A stretch of 8,221 nucleotides of DNA, from NCBI GenBank assembly GCA_035763085.1, contig DASUBV010000245.1, positions 1 to 8,221 of the forward strand, read 5' to 3'. The stretch is from DASUBV01 sp035763085 (GTDB lineage Bacteria; Actinomycetota; Actinomycetes; Streptosporangiales; Streptosporangiaceae). The first letter of the stretch is position 1. The number at the start of each line of letters is the position of its first letter. Below are positions 5,246-8,221 of the stretch, one piece after another. The position numbers and the translations under genes are program-made. Below the pieces are notes generated by a model, which saw only the letters and a program-made list of their open reading frames with translations, was not told where the DNA came from and searched no databases.

Positions 5246-6679
5246 ATGACACAGATATCGAGCAGCGAGCTTTCCTCATCGGCGCATGCCGCGCTCGGCG
5301 GCGTCGCGGACGTGCTGATGCCCGGAGACGACGGTTACGCCGGGTCCGCGGCGAGCCTGTTCGCCGACGGCACCCCTGACCTGGTGGTCCGGCCCCGCGA
5401 CGCGGACGGCGTGGCGGCGGCGCTGCGCTACGCGGCCGACGCCGGGCTGGCCGTGACGGTACGGTCTGGCGGTCACAGCATGGCAGGCCTGAGCACGAGC
5501 GCGGACGGCATGATCATCGACACCCGGCGGCTCAGCGCCGTGCGCGTGCTGGACTGGGCCTCCGGGCGGGTCCGCGTCGGCGCGGGCGCGACCTGGGGCG
5601 CGGTCGCCGCGGCCCTGAGCCCGCACGGGCTGGGGCTGACCGCGGGAGACACCAGTCAGGTCGGCGTCGGCGGGCTGACGCTGGGCGGCGGCATCGGCTG
5701 GATGGTCCGCCGGCACGGGCTGGCCATCGACAGCCTGGCCGCGGCCCGGCTGGTCACCGCCGACGGGCGGCTGGTCGGCGCGGACGCCGTCGAGCACGCC
5801 GACCTGTTCTGGGCCCTGCGTGGCGGCGGCGGAAACTTCGGTGTCGCGGTCAGCTTCGACTTCACCGCCCAGCCCGTCACCTCCGTGCACTTCGGGGCGA
5901 TCAGCTATCAGGCCGGCGACCTGGCCCGGTTCATCGCGGGCTGGCGCGACCTGATGCGGGCGAGCGACGAGAAGCTGACCACCACGCTGAACCTCATGCC
6001 AGCGGTGCCCGGGCGACCCGGCAGCGTCACGCTGATGTGCTGCTACGCCAGCCCGGACGGCGCTGAGGCAGCGGAGGCGCTGCGGCCGTTCCGCGCGCTC
6101 GCCCCGGTCGCTTCCGACGGCGTCAGGGCCATGCCCTACGCCGAGGTGCTCGAGGACATGGCTCCGCTGCCTGCCGGGCTGCGCATGGAGGTGCGTAACG
6201 CCTTCTTCAGCACGCTGGACGACGGGTGCGTCGCCGCTGCCGACGAGTTGTTCGCCGGCGGCGGGGCGGCGCTCACGCTGCGCAGCATGGGCGGCGCGGC
6301 CGCGCGCGTCGGCCGGGACGCGACCGCCTTCGCCCACCGGGACGCCGAGGTCTTGGTCGCGGCCGCCTTCCTGCTCCCGCAGGCCGCGCCGCCGGGGCTG
6401 CTGGACCAGGCGCTGAACCGGTGGTCATCGGTGGCTGTCCTGGGCACGGGCGCCTATGTCGGATTCCTCGGCTCGGCGGGCCCCGCGGATGTCGCGGCGG
6501 CCTACCCGCCGGACACCTACCGGCGCCTGGCGGAGGTCAAGCGGCGTTATGACCCCGCCAACGTGTTCCGGCGCACCCACAACATCCTTCCCGACCAGCC
6601 CCGAGGCGGGACACCGACCATGCCGGCGCCAGCCAGCCGGGGGACGGCGAGCGACAGCGAATCCAGGACGACACGATGA
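5246..6679 (+). CDS. FAD-binding oxidoreductase, berberine-bridge-enzyme (BBE) type
   Basis: A 477-residue flavoprotein oxidase of the PCMH/BBE family. The FAD-binding PCMH domain covers about 43-215. It contains VRSGGHSMAGLS (72-83), whose His77 is the residue normally linked covalently to FAD, then GVGGLTLGGGIGW (140-152) and LRGGGGNFGV (191-200). The C-terminal BBE motif is RRYDPANVFRRTHNI (433-447). In bicovalent members a Cys precedes the 'VGvGG' glycines; here the stretch is GDTSQVGVGG, with no Cys, so FAD is probably held through His77 only. Relatives oxidise sugars, oligosaccharides or secondary metabolites using O2; the substrate cannot be told. No signal peptide is seen. The ATG at 5246 gives a normal N-terminus ahead of the family's PGDDGY (26-31), but the ribosome binding site is poor. 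The last ~30 residues are a low-complexity Pro/Ser/Thr tail. Confidence 0.94.
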   Translation: MTQISSSELSSSAHAALGGVADVLMPGDDGYAGSAASLFADGTPDLVVRPRDADGVAAALRYAADAGLAVTVRSGGHSMAGLSTSADGMIIDTRRLSAVRVLDWASGRVRVGAGATWGAVAAALSPHGLGLTAGDTSQVGVGGLTLGGGIGWMVRRHGLAIDSLAAARLVTADGRLVGADAVEHADLFWALRGGGGNFGVAVSFDFTAQPVTSVHFGAISYQAGDLARFIAGWRDLMRASDEKLTTTLNLMPAVPGRPGSVTLMCCYASPDGAEAAEALRPFRALAPVASDGVRAMPYAEVLEDMAPLPAGLRMEVRNAFFSTLDDGCVAAADELFAGGGAALTLRSMGGAAARVGRDATAFAHRDAEVLVAAAFLLPQAAPPGLLDQALNRWSSVAVLGTGAYVGFLGSAGPADVAAAYPPDTYRRLAEVKRRYDPANVFRRTHNILPDQPRGGTPTMPAPASRGTASDSESRTTR

Positions 6680-6829
6680 CCGGCAAGGCTCCGTGGCGCA
6701 CCCGCATCCTCAAGGCGCCGTGGATTGGACGCCGCCGGCCTACCGTGACAGCAGCCGCTGCGTTGTTGCATGCTCAGCGCGCCGCTGGCGCCAATATCGC
6801 GCTGGATGCGACCACGGTGGGTGTGCTGC

Positions 6830-6852
6830 GGGGCCCGCGCAGCGCGGGCCCC
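6830..6852. terminator. Hairpin between convergent oxidase and DHFR-family genes
   Basis: GGGGCCCGC (6830-6838) pairs perfectly with GCGGGCCCC (6844-6852) around a 5-base loop. It lies downstream of both converging genes (oxidase stop 6679; minus-strand stop 6896), so it can serve as a shared terminator. No T-run is seen. Confidence 0.65.
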
Positions 6853-6895
6853 GCCCCGGACCTGGCCCGTGTCGGGGAGGCGGGGCTGAGCGCGG

Positions 6896-7540
6896 CTAAC
6901 GACGGGTGAACGTGAGATGGGTGACGCCGCTGGGGGAGCTCGCCGACTCGATGGCGAAGCGCTCCTCCAGGCCCTCCAGGCCGTCCCAGAGGGACTCGCC
7001 GCGGCCGAGGAGGATCGGCACGACCACGACGTGCATGTGGTCGATCAGGTCGGCGGCGAGGAACTGGCGGACGGTGGCCGGGCCGCCGCCGATGCGGATG
7101 TCGAGCCCGCCTGCGGCCTCCCTGGCTGCCGCGAGCGCGTCGGCCGGGCTGGCGTCGATGAAGTGGAAGGTGGTGCCGCCCTTCATCTCGATCGAGGGCC
7201 GGACGTGATGGGTGAGCACGAAGACGGGGGTACGGAACGGCGGTTCCTCGCCCCACCAGCCCTTCCACTCCTCGTCGGTCCACGGCCCGCGCTGCGGGCC
7301 GAACTTGTTGCGCCCCATGATCTCCGCGCCGATGCCCGGTCCCCAGTTGCTCGCGAAGGCGTCGTCGATGCCGGCGCTCCCGCCTTCCTGGCCCAGCATG
7401 ACGTGAAATGTACGGGTGTCCATCTGCCATCCCGCCAGCCGCTGGCCGGCATGCCCGAAGGGCGCCTCCGGGCTCTGGTCGGCGCCGGCGCTGAAGCCAT
7501 CCAGCGAGACAGCAAAATTGTGAACACGAACACGTGACAT
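6896..7540 (-). CDS. Dihydrofolate reductase family (RibD_C-like) protein
   Basis: A 214-residue cytosolic protein of the DHFR-fold RibD_C superfamily, probably an NADPH-dependent reductase. Landmarks are RVHNFAVSLDGFSAG (5-19), the N-terminal strand and 'SLDG' of the family; IMGRNKFGP (74-82), the 'GR.t.e' cofactor segment; FVLTHH (107-112); and IRIGGGPATVRQFLAADLID (148-167) followed by HVVVVPILLGRGESLW (170-185), the classic C-terminal 'GGg.l...l...lvDEl.l...PvllG.G..lf' block. These proteins are usually annotated as 'dihydrofolate reductase family protein' or 'deaminase'; few have known substrates, and it is not the housekeeping folA. I start at ATG 7540, preceded by GGGAGG (7556-7551) 10 bases upstream; in-frame starts further upstream (7609, 7573) add residues with no family match and overlap the neighbouring relic. 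Confidence 0.93.
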   Translation of the reverse strand: MSRVRVHNFAVSLDGFSAGADQSPEAPFGHAGQRLAGWQMDTRTFHVMLGQEGGSAGIDDAFASNWGPGIGAEIMGRNKFGPQRGPWTDEEWKGWWGEEPPFRTPVFVLTHHVRPSIEMKGGTTFHFIDASPADALAAAREAAGGLDIRIGGGPATVRQFLAADLIDHMHVVVVPILLGRGESLWDGLEGLEERFAIESASSPSGVTHLTFTRR

Positions 7541-7550
7541 GACGCGTAGA

Positions 7551-7556
7551 CCTCCC
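7551..7556 (-). promoter_or_regulatory. Ribosome binding site of the DHFR-family gene
   Basis: On the minus strand GGGAGG lies 10 bases before ATG 7540. It supports that start over the upstream in-frame ATGs at 7609 and 7573. Confidence 0.6.
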
Positions 7557-7619
7557 TGGTCGGTTGAGTTCATCGGTCTCCATGGCGAGGTCGTAGCCAG
7601 GATCGCCATCCGGCGACGA

Positions 7620-7820
7620 CATTGGCGTTGCGATCCTTCGGGAACCTAGTATCCGATCCGCCCGGCCGTAGACATTGTTGAGGTGGTTTCTCGATTTCGG
7701 AATCGACGAATGCTATTGCCCGTCCACCGCGATCGGAGCCACCGGGCGGTCTTCCTCTGATCCGCCCAGCCCCAGCATTACGCCGTCGGTGGAGACGTTG
7801 GCAGTGATCGTCAGTTTCAT
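7620..7820 (-). pseudogene. Decayed DHFR-family (RibD_C-like) gene, N-terminal part, two frameshifts
   Basis: From ATG 7820 the frame gives MKLTITANVSTDGVMLGLGG then SEEDR, a textbook start for a DHFR-family protein ('MKLt...vsLDGVmqGpGgpeEDr'), but hits TAG at 7715-7713 after 35 codons. Near 7746 a missing base moves the homology to another frame, PGGSDRGGRAIAFVDSEIEK (relatives read roughly 'SGGFDRGGWA..fdDeE'). Near 7686 an extra base returns it to the original frame, NHLNNVYGRADRILGSRRIA, again a family match ('flnn.yGRaDaiLlGRrTYe'). Homology fades near 7620, where the ribosome binding region of the intact DHFR-family gene approaches; a third shift into VVAGWRSW is possible. A ribosome site (GGAGAGG, 7837-7831) survives. 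The intact neighbour belongs to a different subgroup, so this is not a simple recent duplicate. A sequencing error could mimic one shift but would not restore the missing C-terminal half. Confidence 0.77.
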
Positions 7821-8094
7821 AATCTTGTTTCCTCTCCCGTAGCTCGGCCGACCGTGCTACGGCTGCGTTCGCGCTGGCGATGCCGGCCTGAATCGGCATA
7901 ATCATGCCGGTGTGAGGCCCTGCCCCACGCGATCGTCCAGTCAGGTACCGTCAGCTGCTCTGACCGATCTGGCCGCTGAGAAATTATCCGCCAGTAGCCT
8001 GTCAAGTCGCTTTCAGTCGCCACCTGAGCGCGCCGGGCCGAGGTCTGGTGCGTGGCTGGGCTCCGCGCGGGCACTGACCGGGCATCGCGCGCGG
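7821..8094. other. Non-coding region with clustered inverted repeats
   Basis: No protein-like frame is seen between the decayed DHFR-family gene and the hydrolase 3' end. Two dyads stand out: CCGTAGC (7837-7843) with GCTACGG (7856-7862), which encloses the palindrome TCGGCCGA (7844-7851); and ATGCCG (7880-7885) with CGGCAT (7894-7899), followed by a second ATGCCGG at 7904-7910. Both lie just upstream of the relic's ATG and could be leftover operators. The stretch near 7980-8005 is A/T-richer and contains TTGACA (minus, 8005-8000), but without a correctly spaced -10. Confidence 0.5.
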
Positions 8095-8221
8095 CTACCC
8101 GGCGGGGAAGGCGGTTGCGATCAGGCTGTGGACGACTGGGTCGAGCCGGGTGCGGTCCTGGTTGCTGAGCACGATCAGGCGGACGTCATCGTCGGGGAAC
8201 CAGGCGTTTATTGAGCGGTAG
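8095..8221 (-). CDS. Probable serine hydrolase (beta-lactamase/class C-like), C-terminal end only
   Basis: The minus strand is open from the window edge to TAG at 8097-8095, giving 41 residues. They begin YRSINAWFPDDDVRLIVLSN and continue with QDRTRLDPVVHSLIATAFPAG. An aromatic/Ser strand, 'PDDDV', the hydrophobic strand RLIVLSNQD and a final amphipathic helix ending in 'FPAG' match the usual C-terminus of serine beta-lactamase-like hydrolases (penicillin-binding-protein/esterase EstB type), where 'P..d..vvVLsN.d' is characteristic. The catalytic SxxK and YxN motifs would lie outside the window, so activity cannot be judged. It could also be another protein with a similar closing strand and helix. 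Confidence 0.68.
   Translation of the reverse strand, partial: YRSINAWFPDDDVRLIVLSNQDRTRLDPVVHSLIATAFPAG

Noticed and set aside
5276..6337. 353-codon minus-strand frame antisense to the oxidase
   Set aside because: It has no domain and a Gly/Arg/Gln/Asp-rich composition typical of antisense frames of GC-rich genes.
6676..6909. 77-codon plus-strand frame starting in an ATGA overlap with the oxidase stop
   Set aside because: The overlap looks attractive, but the translation has no recognisable features, the frame runs through the 6830-6852 hairpin and it overlaps the convergent DHFR-family gene end. A short translated tail cannot be excluded.
6774..7622. 282-codon minus-strand frame over the DHFR-family gene
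   Set aside because: An Arg/Gly/Pro-rich shadow of the real gene in another frame. Only its first residues coincide with the relic's original frame.
7983..8005. Minus-strand promoter TTGACA (8005-8000) with GATAAT (7988-7983)
   Set aside because: The spacing is only 11 bases, too short for a sigma-70-type promoter; no correctly spaced -10 was found.
1..8221. CRISPR arrays, tRNA/rRNA genes, insertion sequences, attachment sites
   Set aside because: No regularly spaced repeats, no tRNA-like cloverleaf or rRNA stretches, and no transposase or integrase-like frame seen on either strand.

Overview
This is a GC-rich window, strongly biased to G/C at third codon positions, with GTG starts and 4-base stop/start overlaps. 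Together with the gene families present, this points to an actinomycete (high-GC Gram-positive). I cannot name a genus from the sequence.

Layout. (1) Positions 2-493 (+) hold the 3' end of a TIM-barrel sugar phosphate isomerase/epimerase. (2) A non-coding stretch follows at 494-741. (3) Positions 742-2033 (-) hold a two-gene unit: a BlaI/MecI-type winged-helix repressor and, overlapping it by 4 bases, a short M56 (BlaR1-like) membrane metallopeptidase. (4) The divergent promoter region, 2034-2200, has three copies of the same dyad, (T/A)ACTA-N6-TAGTA, one facing the repressor genes and two facing the exporter genes. (5) Positions 2201-4592 (+) are a tightly coupled three-gene operon: ABC ATPase, ABC-2 type permease and prolipoprotein diacylglyceryl transferase (lgt), joined by ATGA and GTGA overlaps and closed by a hairpin. 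(6) Positions 4718-4873 (+) encode a 51-residue two-helix hydrophobic protein, followed by a start-less open frame and a strong terminator hairpin. (7) Positions 5246-6679 (+) encode a BBE-type FAD-linked oxidase whose leader is rich in inverted repeats; one of them ends at the base before the ATG. (8) On the minus strand are an intact dihydrofolate-reductase-family (RibD_C-like) gene at 6896-7540 and, upstream of it, a decayed gene of the same superfamily (about 7620-7820) with two compensating frameshifts. (9) The right edge, 8095-8221 (-), carries what looks like the last 41 residues of a serine beta-lactamase-like hydrolase.

How the genes may work together. The clearest system is the BlaI/M56 pair with the divergent ABC exporter-lgt operon. 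Identical half-sites with identical 6-base spacing on both sides suggest one repressor controls both directions. The M56 protein is short and has no extracellular penicillin-binding domain, so the inducing signal is not obviously a beta-lactam. An lgt copy in this setting suggests an envelope-stress or lipoprotein-related response; that link is inference. The remaining genes look like ordinary accessory metabolic genes with local gene decay.
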